Positions 1 through 13,800 of a DNA stretch of 64,000 nt are shown here, in pieces. The translations under genes were made by a program, and so were the position numbers. Position 1 is the stretch's first letter. Each line of letters opens with the position of its first letter. The notes below the pieces were generated by a model. It saw only the letters and a list, made by a program, of their open reading frames with translations. It was not told where the DNA came from and searched no databases. Source of the stretch: Amphiduros pacificus (lineage: Eukaryota > Annelida > Polychaeta > Phyllodocida > Hesionidae); NCBI GenBank assembly GCA_949316495.1, contig OX439002.1, positions 56,026,531 through 56,090,530 on the forward strand. The letters are read 5' to 3'.

Positions 1-716
1 TGTGAACTGTATGTTAGTGCCTGTCGGAGGGTGAGAACTGTATGTTAGTGCCTGTCAGAGGGTGTGAGCCGTATGTTAGTGTCTGTCAGAGGGTGTGAGC
101 CGTATGTTAGTGCCTGTCGGAGGGTGTGAACTGTATGTTAGTGCCTGTCGGAGGGTGTGAGCTGAATGTTAGTGCCTGTCGGAGGGTGTGAGCTGAATGT
201 TAGTGCCTGTCGGAGGGTGAGAACTGTATGTTAGTGCCTGTCAGAGGGTGTGAGCTGAATGTTAGTGCCTGTCGGAGGGTGTGAGCTGAATGTTAGTGCC
301 TGTCAGATGGTGTGAGCTGTATGTTAGTGCCTGTCGGAGGGTGTGAACTGTATGTTAGTGCCTGTCGGAGGGTGAGAACTGTATGTTAGTGCCTGTCAGA
401 TGGTGTGAGCTGTATGTTAGTGCCTGTCGGAGGGTGTGAACTGTATGTTAGTGCCTGTCGGAGGGTGTGAACTGTATGTTAGTGCCTGTCGGAGGGTGAG
501 AACTGTATGTTAGTGCCTGTCAGAGGGTGTGAGCCGTATGTTAGTGTCTGTCAGATGGTGTGAGCCGTATGGTATTGCCTGTCAGAGGGTGCGAACTGTA
601 TGTTAGTGTCTGTCGGAGGGTGTGAGCTGAATGTTAGTGCCTGTCGGAGGGTGTGAGCTGAATGTTAGTGCCTGTCGGAGGGTGTGAGCTGAATGTTAGT
701 GTCTGTCAGATGGTGT
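1..716. repeat. 31-bp minisatellite, about 23 copies, open at the left edge
   Basis: Head-to-tail units of 31 bp with the core ATGTTAGTGCCTGTC and a GGAGGGTG or AGAGGGTG junction. Units differ by a few recurring variants (GAACTGT, GAGCTGA, GAGCCGT; CGGAGGG or CAGATGG), and variant types recur along the array, which suggests block duplication. The array stops at about 716 and continues past the left end of the window, so its full size is unknown. No coding potential is seen. Confidence 0.97.
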
Positions 717-3700
717 AAATTTGTGAGTTGCTCATTTCTTGGCAGGGCTGATGTGGCACATTGATAGCAGAGGTGGTGATGATCTGTGATGTAATAAAAC
801 TGGCCAGCATCATACTGCTACCAGGGCACCAAGCCAAAAGACACAGGTGCCAATAATTGTTCCCAAACATGCAATTAGCCTTGGAATAAACAAACCTGCC
901 CACACATCCAAGATATCAAAACAAACTTGAGCATAAACTAGTGACATACATAATACATGAACAGATTGATGGTGGTTTCAGAAAGTTGAGATTATTTTAC
1001 TTTGTTAATATATTTCATTAAGTATTATCACCAGAGCTTGGTTTTAATGCGTCAGAGCTCCAAATACAGTGAATTAAATTAAATGGTTTACCAGGAATAA
1101 TATTCATAAACTGGTGTTATTACAAATACTGTCCTCCTCCCCAAATATCATCAAGAATAGGAAGAGATTATTTCTATAGTAAACTACAGCAGGGAGCACT
1201 TTGGAGAAATAAGAGATGCTATTTGCACAAGTTATTTGGTTTCTCGTAAATGGAATATATGGTAGTTATCTTGTCTATAATGGGCTGTTATTGACAGAGC
1301 TTATTGACACTCATCTCAGTTGGTTATCTTTCTTCTTTCTGGCTTAACAACCAACAACTCGGAAATGCTGAATTCTCATTTGTTGCAGATAGTGTTTATA
1401 CATTTATCTTGTTCAATAAACTGTGCAGGATTATAAAAATTCAAAGTCCCAAGAGTCTGAGACTGCACAATATCACATCTTGTCACAGCCTGAGAATGCA
1501 TTAAAATTAGCCATTATATAAGCAAAAATACATCTTCAATAAATTTCAAAACTGATCATTTCAAATCTATCTTCATGTAAATAAAAAATACTGATATTTC
1601 TATTCAAAGTGTGTTTACGGCATTGTTTTTACAACCGATGCAAAGTGTTTATCGCTGATGACCTATCTCCCTGTGATATCCACACTGCATATCGCAGAAG
1701 ATGAACCCCTGCACAGAACATCCAATTGTGCGAGCTGTCTTGTCAGCCTTTACTTTCCGACTGATAAAAAACTGCAGTGCTATCAATATGGTAACATGAA
1801 CGTTGGGCGCATCTTCTTGATCTAATCTCAAACTGGAAGAAACGGCAGTGCTTCTGGTGACTGTTTGTAGGATAGCGGGAGGGAGATAGTGGGACAAAAG
1901 AAGGGTGGAACATTAGTTGGGTAGGAGGATGTTTTGTGGGGGTTTTATGTGATGGAGCGTGGTCTATTGTGCTTATCCATCATGCTGGTTATTGTCATCA
2001 ATGTGACACTACATTATGCATGTATGAATTGATTTGATATGTTGGCCGCTCCACTTTTGTCTCGTGGGCACTCAAAGCCTACGAAAATCTCTGTTCTTGT
2101 GATGTGTGGGCTTCTTTGAGCACCTCACCAGCCTGTGCTGTGTGGACTGGACCATGCTGCCATCTGACAAAGCCGTCAAAACCCTCCACACTCTACTCGA
2201 ACTAACATTCAAATCAGATGAACTTCCAATCATAATGAACAATATAGTTCCATTTTCAATTAAGTTCAATATATATTTTCACATGTTAGATACACTGAGC
2301 ACATTATCAGTCTATTTGTCTAACCACAATGATTGTGACTATTATCCTTTAATTATATTTATGGATTTCTTCAATGATATTTCCAATCCTTGTGATTCTA
2401 ATAAACAATATTAACAATTTGAAATATTTGGTCATTCATCAGAAAAATAGTTAAAAATTGAAAACAAATTGCAGCTTTGTTCCCAAAAAATGATATTCCA
2501 AATGTCTTGCAAAAAATAACAAATTCTAGTAACAAGTAGAAACTCAAATTCAGCTGATTTCGAAAGAGAAAGCAATTTCTTTCCTTGACCGAGAGAGAGA
2601 GAGAAAAAGGTTTCCCCATTTAATGGAATGTAAAACTTTTGATACCAAGAAGTGTCTGCAGCCTGTTTGTGGAATCCCTCCAATGCTATGCAGTGAGTTC
2701 TTATCAACTCCACAACAAAGCACCCTTCAGTAGATCTGCTATGTAATGAAAAACCCCCAGTGGCAGCACTGGGAAAGGTAATAGCATACCATTCCTCGGT
2801 GAGCTGACACCACTTACAGATGCTACAATGGTTTACAATGCCCCGCAAAAGATTCTGTGGCGAAATCCTTGTGGTGTCAGATCAAAGTATTTCCCCTCTT
2901 TATCGCTTGTGGCATTTTTTCTTTCCATCAGATCCATTTTATGTGTTTGCATAGGAAAGATGCTGATCCTGTATTTTACTTTGCATTTTCCTCTTCCAGC
3001 AGTCAGAGTCTGTGTATTGTTTGTCCTCATCCTTATTATGTAGGCACGTGTCTCAACCGGGATCAAATGGAATTTTGATTAATCTAAAGTAACACATTTT
3101 ACTGAGTTTGCACGTTTGTCCAAGTATCATTTGCAAATTCAATGCTTTTGTAGATACTCATCAATCGTGTTATAACACCAATGTTACCAACATCTATTTA
3201 ATATCAACCAGAAAATTAAATCAGGCAAAACTGCAAATATTTAAGGAAAGGTACTATCCCTGACTATTAAAAAACTCCTTTGGGAATAATTTCACATTGA
3301 GGTATGAACATTATCAATTCATTTATGTCTATGGCGGTAACAAACCCCATTATCTTGTAGATTTGATTTTTGATGGTATGGACAATTAGTAATGGATATG
3401 ATAACTCTGGGGAGATGTTCTATTCCAACAAGTGACTCTATACAGTGTTAAATATTGATTAGAATCAAAAAGTGGTTACAGTGCAATAGAACCAAGTTGT
3501 GCTGTGCTGTTCAGGAGTATGATGCAATCATAGGCATCACTTTGCCAATTATGCCCCAGTCACAAATTTCATCCCTCCCCATGATGCCACATCAATGCTG
3601 TGTTGCTATCACCACTACCGGACACTGATGGATAATCTGATGGGATTAGCTAGAGATAATCTGAAGCTACAGATAGTACAATAGCACTGCCCCTTGGTGG

Positions 3701-6700
3701 TTTAATCATAAGCTGACCATTTTATATCTTGAAGACCCCAGGCCTGTCGAGAGATCCATCAACAATTTTTCTCGAAAACATTTCTAACTTTCCGTAACTT
3801 GCCAAAATTTGGCCACCGATAGTTGGAAGACAAAAACAAAATGTTAATTGCCTTTTTCTGACCATGCAAGAGAAGCATGTTGTGTATTAGCATATTAGAG
3901 GTATCATACAACATTCACATGGCCAGGAATACCGACATACTCCATGGTTTTATGATTTATTGATGGGGAGAGTGCGTGTGGATGATCAGCCACTTACCCA
4001 ATTCCCATCTCTATAACACTTATGGGTGCATACATACAGGCCGCTATATAATCTGCCTAAAGTCTGCTGCCTGGTCCCCGCCATGGTTTCAATATTACAT
4101 GACAGCGAGGCATCAAGGCTGGGGTAGCTATCATGTGCTAAGGTCCGCAGAGAACCCAAACAATTGCACTACCTCTATTATTTATGTTTCCCATTTGTTC
4201 TTTAAAACATGAGATTTTTTGCAAAGAGGACCTCTTAGCCATCTTTTATTGCAAAATAGATCTGGTTGTGTTGAGCAGGAAGAGCTGGACCCGGCAAGTG
4301 CAAGTGAATTACACAGTGAAAGGTTTGTGAAAGCTTATGCTGATTTGGAACAACGGATTTACAGGTCATGTGTTGCAGCATGAAGGCCTGCTGATTTCAT
4401 CATTTTGGTCTCTCCATTTTAAGTTTTCCCATTCATGTTGTCCACCATACTTTAGTTCTTCTCACTATCTTAACCTACATCTTATTCTTGACACTGGTCC
4501 TGTTAAAATTGTGCTCTGTTAATTCATTCTTGTTGTCCCTGAAGGATGATGATAGGGCATAAAATTCTGTCAAATAATGACCCTATATCTTTGCAGAATT
4601 CCAATGCCAATCTGAACTAAATTAAATTGTTAAATCCACATTGACATCCCTGATGTCACAACAGAGACATGTTTAACTGAACCTTAATTAATTGAAATCA
4701 TTTAAACTAAATTACAGCCTTATATTATTTTATAAAGAACATGTTAAAACTCCACTTTCGGTATGTATGTTTCAGCAGTACATGCATGCTGGGATATTAG
4801 ATGTGTAACAAATACTAAATTTGCCAATGATTTTAAGCAAGATAATCAGTGCATAGATACAAGCTAACTTAAAAGACACTTTAAAAAAAAACATCATTAA
4901 CAGTCTATGTGACTGGGAAGTTGGCAAGTATGTCATCTTACAGTGATTTTAATTCTAAAATGGCCTCACACAGTGACTGGAGACTTACACTGACTAATCC
5001 TATACGAACTAGCAAATTTCAAATATACGTTTTGACCATGTTTAGGAAGCTGTCAAAGATATTGCCTGTGGTAACTGGAACGATGGGAGAGTACATTGCC
5101 CAAGGTGACAGAATAAACTGGTACACTAGTTTGTATTGACTGCTGTGACTGGAGATCTTGCAAGCATTTTGTCCTCAGGCAAAACCTGCACCAAAATTTA
5201 CGGAGCCATTATAGTGACTGCACTGGCTGTTCCTGCAGGAGGTTGCGTTGTTGGGCCTATGTCTGATCCCTATTTGGTTCACATCCATCCTGCCTTGTAT
5301 TGCTAGGCACCACCCATGCTACTCTGCCATTATACAAACTGCCCAACCATCATACTAATGCATCACACCACCATGGCCTCCTGCCTACCAACCAAATCAC
5401 TTGAAAACAGAAAAGATCCTTCTAAATTCTCTCCCTTTGAACCTAATCTGCCAGTTTTGCTTTGATTACTCAATGTGGAAGATTTCTTAGTCTAATCTGG
5501 CCTCTGCCAAATCCCGACTGGAGATAGCACAATTCTTCCAGCTGATGATAGTCACTTTCTGCTTGCTCCGATTCCTCTCTGTGTTATTTTCTTCTTGACA
5601 GGCAGCAAGCCATGCCATCCGCCACTGCCTAAAAAAATTAGGGTCATCATCGCAAATAGGCAGCAATCTGATATTAATTTGCCTGGTCTGTTCTTGTGCA
5701 ATGTCATCAATTTTGGTTCACATAAGGGACGTCCCAGCAGGGGTTGTGGGCAGCTAGGATCACATTCTCCCCAGGCAGTGTGCTGGCATTACAGATGGTA
5801 TTTTCTGCAATATTGATCCATGCCAAGTAAAGATATACGTCCCTGTGGATAAATGCACTGATGGAGGGCCTCCCCATCATGCAACAGTCGGCAGCCAGAG
5901 CCAAGTTCACTTCACAAGAGCCAAGGTCAAGGTCCTTCCAAAACTAGGTTAATCGGGGTACCTGGATAGTTCTGAATTGTTCACATTAAAATGGATGACT
6001 TAAAAAATGATATAACTCTACTGGCCCCTGCGAGCACATCCATACTATTTTCTCTAAAGACAAGGAATATTTGAATCATAAACTTCAAAAAATAAATTAT
6101 TATCATAAAGCTGCATCGCACTTTCTTAAATTGCCTTTACAAGACTACCTAGGAATTGGCAAGATTTTTTTGATCATGTTGAATCATGCAAATATGGATA
6201 GCAGGCTGAGACAAAGCTAGGTCAGCCCCAGACCCCTACACGACCATAACAAGACCATGACATGCTCAACATGTCCTCACCATCACGTCACTATCTCGGA
6301 CAATATCACCAGATCTTAGTGGGGTCTTGTTCTAATCTTAACAAGTCCTCAGAAGTCTTCAAATGCCATCTGCAATCTGCTAACATCTGTGTTGGTTGCT
6401 AGGAGGGTGCTCAAGAGATTATCTGGCCATCATTCCATGGACGTTTGAATACCTATTTGATAATGAAGGTATTCTACTTAGAATACCTATTTGATAATGA
6501 GCAGACTATTCAATATTGCCACAAGAATCAACAAGATGGCACTGAGACTCTGGGGACTGCTACAAGACTCTACAGGACTGCTACAAGATTGCTGCCAATC
6601 TGCCTCCACATCGTGGGAGAGACATGATTGTTTCTAGCATTTCTGTCTTGGACTAGTGCAGACCTGATTAGACCAAACAAGACCCTGTCAGACCTACGCA

Positions 6701-9116
6701 GACCACCTGACCAGCTTTGCCCTTGTGATAAAGGATGTCAGATGGTTTATCAGATCATGGCATGTCATGTAAAAGATTGTGACAACAGGCTTATGTAAAG
6801 ACTTGTAAGACATTGAATTATCTATTAATAAACATCCACATCTATCTTTTTGCTGAATCATATAACATATTAGTTATTAGTTTTTACATATTTTTTCATC
6901 AGCTTTCATGTGGTTTAGGCACAAAAACGATATAATGAAATGGAAAGTCAGATGAATATGGAAATCGCATCATACTAAATATATCTACTACACAATGGCT
7001 GAAATACTACTCCGAGAAGTGTCTTGTGACCTGCTCAGGTCAACATCTTCAAATAGTCATTCCATTTCATATCTGTTCCCAAAAATCTTGTTACATTTGC
7101 TAGATGAGTAACTTTGTGTGCTTTGGCAGCACTATGTGGAGTAAGGGAGTGTGTGATTTGTCACAGGGTGGTGTATGGGTGGCTAGGCATGTGAGTCGTG
7201 GATGTGGCATGCATCTGCAGACTCCTTTGTGGTGCCAAATGACAAAGTCTCAAAGCAGCCGAGCCAGACAGCCATCTCATCACAACCAACTCTTCTCATA
7301 TCATAGGTCAGCTGCTCATGTGAATCTAATTGCAAACTAAGCTCAAAATCCTGCCTTTTATGGATATAAATAAATTACCCTCAGTATCCCAAGATGTAAT
7401 TTGTTTTAATGCCACAGACACAATCACTTATTAAAATATTATATACAAATCTTGAACCAAACTGAATGACCCAAATATACCTCAAGGTCATGAAGATCTA
7501 AAATAGATTGGATACATTAAGTTCCTGACAAAAACTATAAATGATGTCTATACATTCAATCAAGTAAATGCCCTAAAAATGACTTCTTGTTAATTATCAT
7601 TTAAACATTACGCAAACAATGTTTTAATGAACCAGATACAAAGTTGCCTGTCGACTCAATTTGCTCTGTTGACTCAAGAAACCTGTAACTTGATGTCATG
7701 AGGCGCAGGTCTTGTGAGTGTGCACTTGGCAGTTATCAATGGTAAAGTATGATTCCTTTGTACTGAGAAACAAAGACAAACACACTTCATTACTCCTCTT
7801 AAACACTGAAAGTAACAAATCTTTTCTTTTGCCTCCTTGTATTTCACAGTTTAAGCAGAGAGAATGTCTCTTCCATGAATTTCTACCACCATATGCATCC
7901 AAAATATTGCCATAGAAAAAATATGTTAAAATATTTTGTGTACACAATAAAATTCTCAGAAAATGTTAGCATATCATAAATAAATAATGCATATGAATTG
8001 GCTAAAGAAAAAGAGAGTGGCATTGGTTTCTGACAAAGTAAGGCATGATACTACCAAGGCAATTTGTATATCCTGAATCTTTGATACAGGATGGGTGGGA
8101 AGAATTGGACAAAGACTTTTCTGACTGCTCAAAATAAATACCACAATAGACTTGGCATGTAACACATCTTTATTCATTTAATACATTGTTTCTTTAGATC
8201 AACAGTGGCGACTTTCAGAGAGATTAAACAGAATATTTATTCTGCTCAATGAGACCAGAAGCAATTTGGAGGAAACAATCTCCTTCAAGTATGGGTGGTC
8301 TGCAATACAATCTGTAGGCGGTGTATATTCTATGGCAAGGCATGTAATCCTTATTTATGAAGACAAAATGGTATGATTGTGTGGTGGCTGGAAGGGTCGA
8401 TGATGTATTGAGACTAGGAGAGAAGCACAGATTATGGTAGGTGTAGAATACTGGTGCTGGGTTAGCACCATCCAGTACTTGGATTATGATACGAGATGGC
8501 CGATGCTCAACTGCCATTCAGGGTCACCCAAGAAAATGAACAGGAGACAAAGAAAAGAAAATATCTACTCAACAATAACATATAGCAGTTATAAGATAAG
8601 AAATCTTGGCCAGTAGGAGTTTAACCCACTACCACCCACCCCCTCCCCTTGGTCAGAGGCTAAAATATTAAGGGCCACACTAGACCAATACTTACAGCAA
8701 GCTGTGTTGTATTTATGATAGAAAAAATATCTTTGGATTTTTACTAAAAATACAATTCAAATAAACAAGAAAACAAGTAAGTCAAAATTACAATCTGCTT
8801 CTGGTTACATTTCATCTGGATTTCATCTAGATTTCATCTGGTTATCTTTTTGGTAGAATTTTAGAAGTATACCACACAATATGCCTAACATACAACTCAT
8901 AAACAACTGAATATGAATGTGACATCAGTGTTGTCAAAGGCACATGATATGTTTAACTAAATTGGTGTTTGGAGCAGCCCTCCAGCAAAACCTTGATCAA
9001 TAAATGAGCTGAAGGTGACAGAAGGATGTAACTGCTGCCACCTGGGGGAGGAGTAGGTAGTCTGGATTATTCTGATAAAACCCAATGATTTCTGACCAAA
9101 GACTTCCACACCCAGT
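717..9116. other. Non-coding, mostly unique sequence
   Basis: I see no gene here. Open frames are short, have no recognisable domain and lack paired splice sites. Small items: a 20-bp direct repeat (GAATACCTATTTGATAATGA) about 34 bp apart at 6447-6500; a CTCF-like site on the minus strand at 3687-3700; and a good acceptor-like pyrimidine tract ending at 5599 with no convincing exon behind it. Confidence 0.6.
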
Positions 9117-9117
9117 G

Positions 9118-9132
9118 GGGGGGGGGGGGGGT
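9118..9132. repeat. Poly-G tract
   Basis: A run of about 14 G followed by TTGGGTGTGGGGGAGGGG. G-rich and able to form a G-quadruplex on the plus strand. Mononucleotide runs like this are also typical sites of assembly error. Confidence 0.85.
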
Positions 9133-10130
9133 TGGGTGTGGGGGAGGGGTTCTTCCAGAAATATGACTGAGGATGGACAGGGACACAGACAGCTAATCTC
9201 GACTTAATAGTAAGATATTGGAATATTTCTGGGTGAGCTCTTACAAGGAGGGCAGATAATGGCAAGACAAATCAACACCTTGTAATGTGTGCAGGCAGCC
9301 ACGGCAGCTTGCTCAGGCATTGTGGACGCAAGTCTGATTTACAATGACCATGCTTATTCAGGCCTGTGTTAGAGACCTGTGCCGCCTGAGCCCACCATCC
9401 ATCCAATACCCTGGGCAAGGGTGGGAACACCATGCCTGGACTCACAACGAGATGCAGGGACATTGTGGGGGTGTTTTAAAACACGGTACAGGAGACCTTG
9501 CCAGATACAAGGCCAGGTAGGCAGGGTAGGGCAGTAAAAAAAAATAGATGAAGACGCACTCATTCTGTAGTCTGGTTGCCGACCAGTTTAGCAAAGAAAT
9601 AACTGTGAATAATGTAAGTGAGACGGGCCCCAGTCTAAACATGGTCTCATCATCCTACTGGCTTACCCCGGGCCAGCTCCACTCAAGCACATGGAAATTG
9701 GGCAACCATGGAAATAGCAATGCCCAGCCCTGCAAGCATTGTGCGCTGGCATATGTAGCCTGGAGATCCCAACCAAACAATTGATTTATATTCCCCCACT
9801 CTGCCTTGCTGTTTAAACATGTCCTCTATACTGTACCATCTTGCATCTCAGCAAAGTGGCCAGGAAGAATAGAAATGTTTCAATTTTAATTGATTTATTT
9901 GATTTCTCCCCTTAAGATAGTTCAGCAAGGAATAATCATCACCCATCATTCAAATGTCTATTGGGAGCGTTTATGGAAGCAGAGAATACCTTGACTATCT
10001 TATCCAATCAATAAATCATTATCCATACCACCATCAAACATAACCTTAAGCTAGTATGCTCTAAAAACTACCAGCATCAAAGACCTGATTTGACAAAAGT
10101 TGGAACAAATCAAGGGCAGTTTTCTGTGCT
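9133..10130. other. Non-coding, no gene seen
   Basis: GC-balanced compared with its flanks, but no frame has protein-like character or flanking splice sites. It contains the perfect palindrome GTGTTTTAAAACAC near 9472. Confidence 0.5.
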
Positions 10131-10212
10131 GACATATTGTTGACCTTCAGACTCAGACATATTGTTGACCTTCAGACTCAGACATATTGTTGACCTTCAG
10201 ACTCAGACATAT
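10131..10212. repeat. 25-bp tandem repeat, 3.3 copies
   Basis: The unit GACATATTGTTGACCTTCAG plus ACTCA is repeated exactly at 10131, 10156 and 10181, with a partial fourth unit. The identity of the copies points to a recent event. Confidence 0.95.
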
Positions 10213-10901
10213 CCATCAGCTTCAGTTGTCTAGTTGAGCTATTACACCAATAAAGCTTACTGCAAACCATAAATCACTCAGCGATGACCTCGGACTAATT
10301 TAAGTCAAATATACGGCTTTCAGTATGTTGTTTTTGTTGGACTTATTAATGGAGGTCATTGTTTCACCATTAATCTGTCCAACAAAGATATGTGGGATTA
10401 CTTGACATACCCATCTAGCCAGTAAGCCCATAGAGAACCATATTAGCTTTCAGCTTCTCATGGCACGTGTGCGGAGCAATAACGTAACACAAACGTTTTC
10501 AAGAGGGGATGCGAATTCCTTCAGATTTTTCAAATGTGATGTATACAGATAGCATATGCAAAAAATATTCCAAAAATGATTCCCAAAATATCCCAAAATA
10601 TCAAATATTTTCTCTTTTTTTTGTCAAGAAAATTATGATCACTTTGTGCCAAGAAGTGAACGTATTCACATAAACTTTTCTTTGTGCAGATCAACTTCAA
10701 GGCCTTGAAGTAGATCAACTTCATTATGATATGACAGATGTCTTTTTTAATCTGCACATCTCAAAATAGCCCCATAGTAGTTGCAAGTGGCAATGACACA
10801 CATCAGATCAAAGAGTAATTTTTCCATTGGTTCATAAAAATTGGTTGCTATGGTGTAATATGAACAATCTCAAGGTCTTCATTTCACTCCCAGGTTCAAG
10901 G

Positions 10902-11060
10902 CTATTTTTAGCACTCATGATTCATAAGTAAGGTCAGTAGGTCAGTAGGTCAGTCATGTGCTGTTTGGCAGCTAAAAGCTTACCTGTAAATAAAATAAGT
11001 TAAAAGTCAAAGAATTTTGTGACATTCTGAAGCCTGTGACCTTATGATAGCAGCAATGTT
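10902..11060 (+). repeat. Dispersed repeat R2, copy 1
   Basis: Begins CTATTTTTAGCACTCATGAT, passes through a short TAGGTCAG iteration and GGCAGCTAA, and ends near a CTGTGACCTTATGA segment. The same order of motifs occurs at 38583 onward, so this is a dispersed family. Its CTGTGACCTT element resembles that of the ~146-bp-monomer elements at 31 and 43 kb. Confidence 0.75.
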
Positions 11061-11230
11061 ATGATGAGAATAAAATGTCTAATATCTACCATGATCATTC
11101 TGACTTTCTAGAGATAGGACAATGATAAGATCTATGTCATTGGTTGTTGGTCATTGATCACGTCCAGACAAACTATAGTGCAATTTACAACTGGGATTGC
11201 CAAACTATCTCCAAATGTCTACATTCTGTT

Positions 11231-11286
11231 CCCAGTGAGAGCATAGAGCGAGGGCATAGAGTGAGGGCATAGAGTGAGGGCATAAA
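11231..11286. repeat. 13-bp tandem repeat, about 3.5 copies
   Basis: GAGGGCATAGAGT units in tandem, the first with a C in place of T. Confidence 0.85.
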
Positions 11287-11289
11287 GAT

Positions 11290-13177
11290 TCTGGTGGTCC
11301 TCATGAAGATATTAACAATCCATACCATTTTCTGTGAGCCATCCCCTTGTCCTTAATCCCTTTTCCTGTTCAGTATTTAGTCCATGCACACCTCAGACTC
11401 TGTTCCATCCTATTTAGTCTGGCTTATTTGGCATTCTAGAGGAGGAGTGATCGAGAAAGGCCTGATCACCCATTGCCAATCAACTTTGGAAAACAGTCGA
11501 CTAAAATCCTCCTGACCTTGGCCTTCAACTCTGGATGAAGATAAGGCATATGTGCCATCTACTGAGTACTGACAATGCGGATGAGTCCAGCATTTAATTC
11601 CTCCTCTTATTGGTTTAGATTTATATCACTTTCCTTGCCCTCAGTAACTGGGTAATACAGACATGACTCTGAAACATAGGTGCCCCTCAAACCCTAATTT
11701 CTCCATCCACATCAAATCTTACCATTGTGACCTCAATCACATTATGGACAAACTTCAACACTTCATAGCCGCCGAGGAACAGCTTACAATACCCTGATAT
11801 GACATCTCTAGCCCATCTTTAAAAACTGATCCCACTGCAAAGACCCTGATCAGCCCTTCAATCTAACCATCAAATAGGATCAAGTAACACCAAACATAAT
11901 CAAGTCTCTTTCACCAGGTCATAGTTGTTGAGTCCATTTTATATCTTTACTGGGCTTCAGGGTCACAATGTCTTACTTTGATCTTTAAATGTAGTTATCT
12001 TACTCTGATCTTCTTCACCTCTGCCCTCTCGGAATCAAGAAATTTCATATGAAGGATAGTATCACTGAATCTTTTACTAAAATAATAACAAATATTACAA
12101 ATCTGTGATGAAGATTTACAAAAGCTTGATCATTACATTATTACAAACATTTATAGATCATGGGAAATTTCTGTATACTTATCATGGCAAAAAGCTCTTA
12201 TTTATTACGTCAGAGCAAATAGCAATATTTGCCTACTGCACCGAAACGACTATTAGCAAGCACAGAGAGGAGACACTACTTATTTGTTAGGGCAAAAGGG
12301 GCTGCTAGTCTTTCTCGATAAAAGACACCTGCTATTTTGCTATGGACTACACAGAATACATTAATATTAGGTGAGATCCCCCTTCCCAAAAACAGGTCAG
12401 GCGATGGCAGAGGGGTCCCAGTCGTGCTGTGGATGGTGGCCTTTACCAGTCTGACACGGGCGGTGAGCAATGCCTCCAGCATATTGATGCCCCATTTAGC
12501 TGCACCGCAAAATGAGCTCTACAAAACAGCGTATTGGCGATACTGGGTTCTAACTGCTTGATTGCCCTGTACCCTTCCATCAGAGCCCCGGCATAGACAA
12601 ACAAACCAAGCCTCGGTCAAAACTAATTGTTGCAAAACATGAATGCTTCCATTGGCACAATGTCAGCATACCTCTACCCGACATGTCAAATCATTTGGCT
12701 TTAAAACTTTTCCTCTTTTAGGGAAAAACAGTTTGTGCCATTGCATATGCATTTAGTGTAATTATCTCCATCTAGTCTACTACATACATGGTATCTTTGT
12801 AAATATATGATATCTATGTATTCAATACTGTGTCTCATCTTAGTGGCTCCAACATTAATATTGATTTGATAATGTCACTCTCTCTCACCAGGCCAGGTGA
12901 TGTCTCTTTGCCTTACCAGGCCTTGTGATATATTTTATTTCCATACCAAGTCAAATTCCAAGTTTGTTCAAACATAAATTCATTAATTCTGATATAAGCT
13001 TTTTCCCATACGATCACAAACTGCTTTCTTGGGAGAACGTGTGCAAACAATCCCAATAGTGTGGAGGAATGGGCCATCACACAGCTAGTTGACACATGAC
13101 TAGCCAATGTTGACCTCATTTTCAATATGGCCACCAATGTAGCATAACATCATAAATGTGAAATAATATTGTTTTGT
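11290..13177. other. Non-coding, no gene seen
   Basis: No supported exon. The part at about 12270-12560 is GC-balanced and free of repeats, so it could be a conserved regulatory element, but only alignment to relatives could show that. Confidence 0.45.
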
Positions 13178-13507
13178 TTTATTCCATGCAAGGGTGATGT
13201 TGATTCATCCTTGCATAGAACATGTCTAATAGATGTTTATTAGGACCAGTGCTGTCTATAGATATGTGTTCAGGATTGATGAATCGTAATAACATCTAGC
13301 ATCAGTGCATTCCAAGTTTATGCTCAAATGTTGTGGATCCAAAATAATTATTGAGTGAGTAATCTCGCCACGAGAAAAGCAAAATGGATATAATCTGACC
13401 TGTGAGACTCATATTTTTTTGATATATCACTTGGAAATAGAGCATTACACCGGACATATTCCAAATTCATCTCAGATAACATAAATATCAATCTTGCATG
13501 GAATAAA
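13178..13507. mobile_element. Possible MITE with 15-bp terminal inverted repeats
   Basis: TTTATTCCATGCAAG at 13178-13192 is the exact reverse complement of 13493-13507, about 330 bp apart, with weaker similarity continuing inward. No clear target-site duplication is seen, and a second CCTTGCA sits just inside the left arm. It is either a small old MITE or a chance inverted repeat. Confidence 0.35.
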
Positions 13508-13654
13508 TTGCATTTTATCAGCTGTAAAATCTAGAGATGGGCAATGAGGAAATTGGTCTGTTATAGATTTCTTTTTGTTTCTACATTTTATTACATTTAT
13601 TTAATTCTGAAGTAAATACTTTTCAATGGGAGCAAAATATGGGTCAAAATAGTT

Positions 13655-13800
13655 CAAGGATTTGCCTTTGAGATGCAGGATTCCCAGTTCGAATCCTGTC
13701 TGGTTACTATCAACCACCGTGAGCAGACATGGTCTGGAATCAGTGGTATATAAATATCAGCTTTACAGTTAACTTTACAAAAATAGGATTAAAAATAAAA
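13655..13800 (+). mobile_element. tRNA-derived SINE fragment (candidate)
   Basis: A good RNA polymerase III B-box, AGTTCGAATCC, lies at 13686-13696. It is followed by a non-tRNA body (GAGCAGACATGGTCTGGAAT, then GGTATATAAATATCAGC) and an A-rich end. The A-box half is degenerate. The order of parts fits a SINE rather than a tRNA gene, since no cloverleaf closes around the B-box. Confidence 0.5.

Noticed and set aside
1-716. CRISPR array suggested by ~31-bp repeats
   Set aside because: There are no spacers; units are directly adjacent, and the DNA is eukaryotic.
5591-5816. Exon after the acceptor-like tract ending CTTGACAG
   Set aside because: The open frame is proline/histidine/glycine-rich without recognised domain and has no donor before its stop.
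13686-13696. tRNA gene suggested by AGTTCGAATCC
   Set aside because: No matching acceptor stem or anticodon arm; SINE fragment is the better reading.
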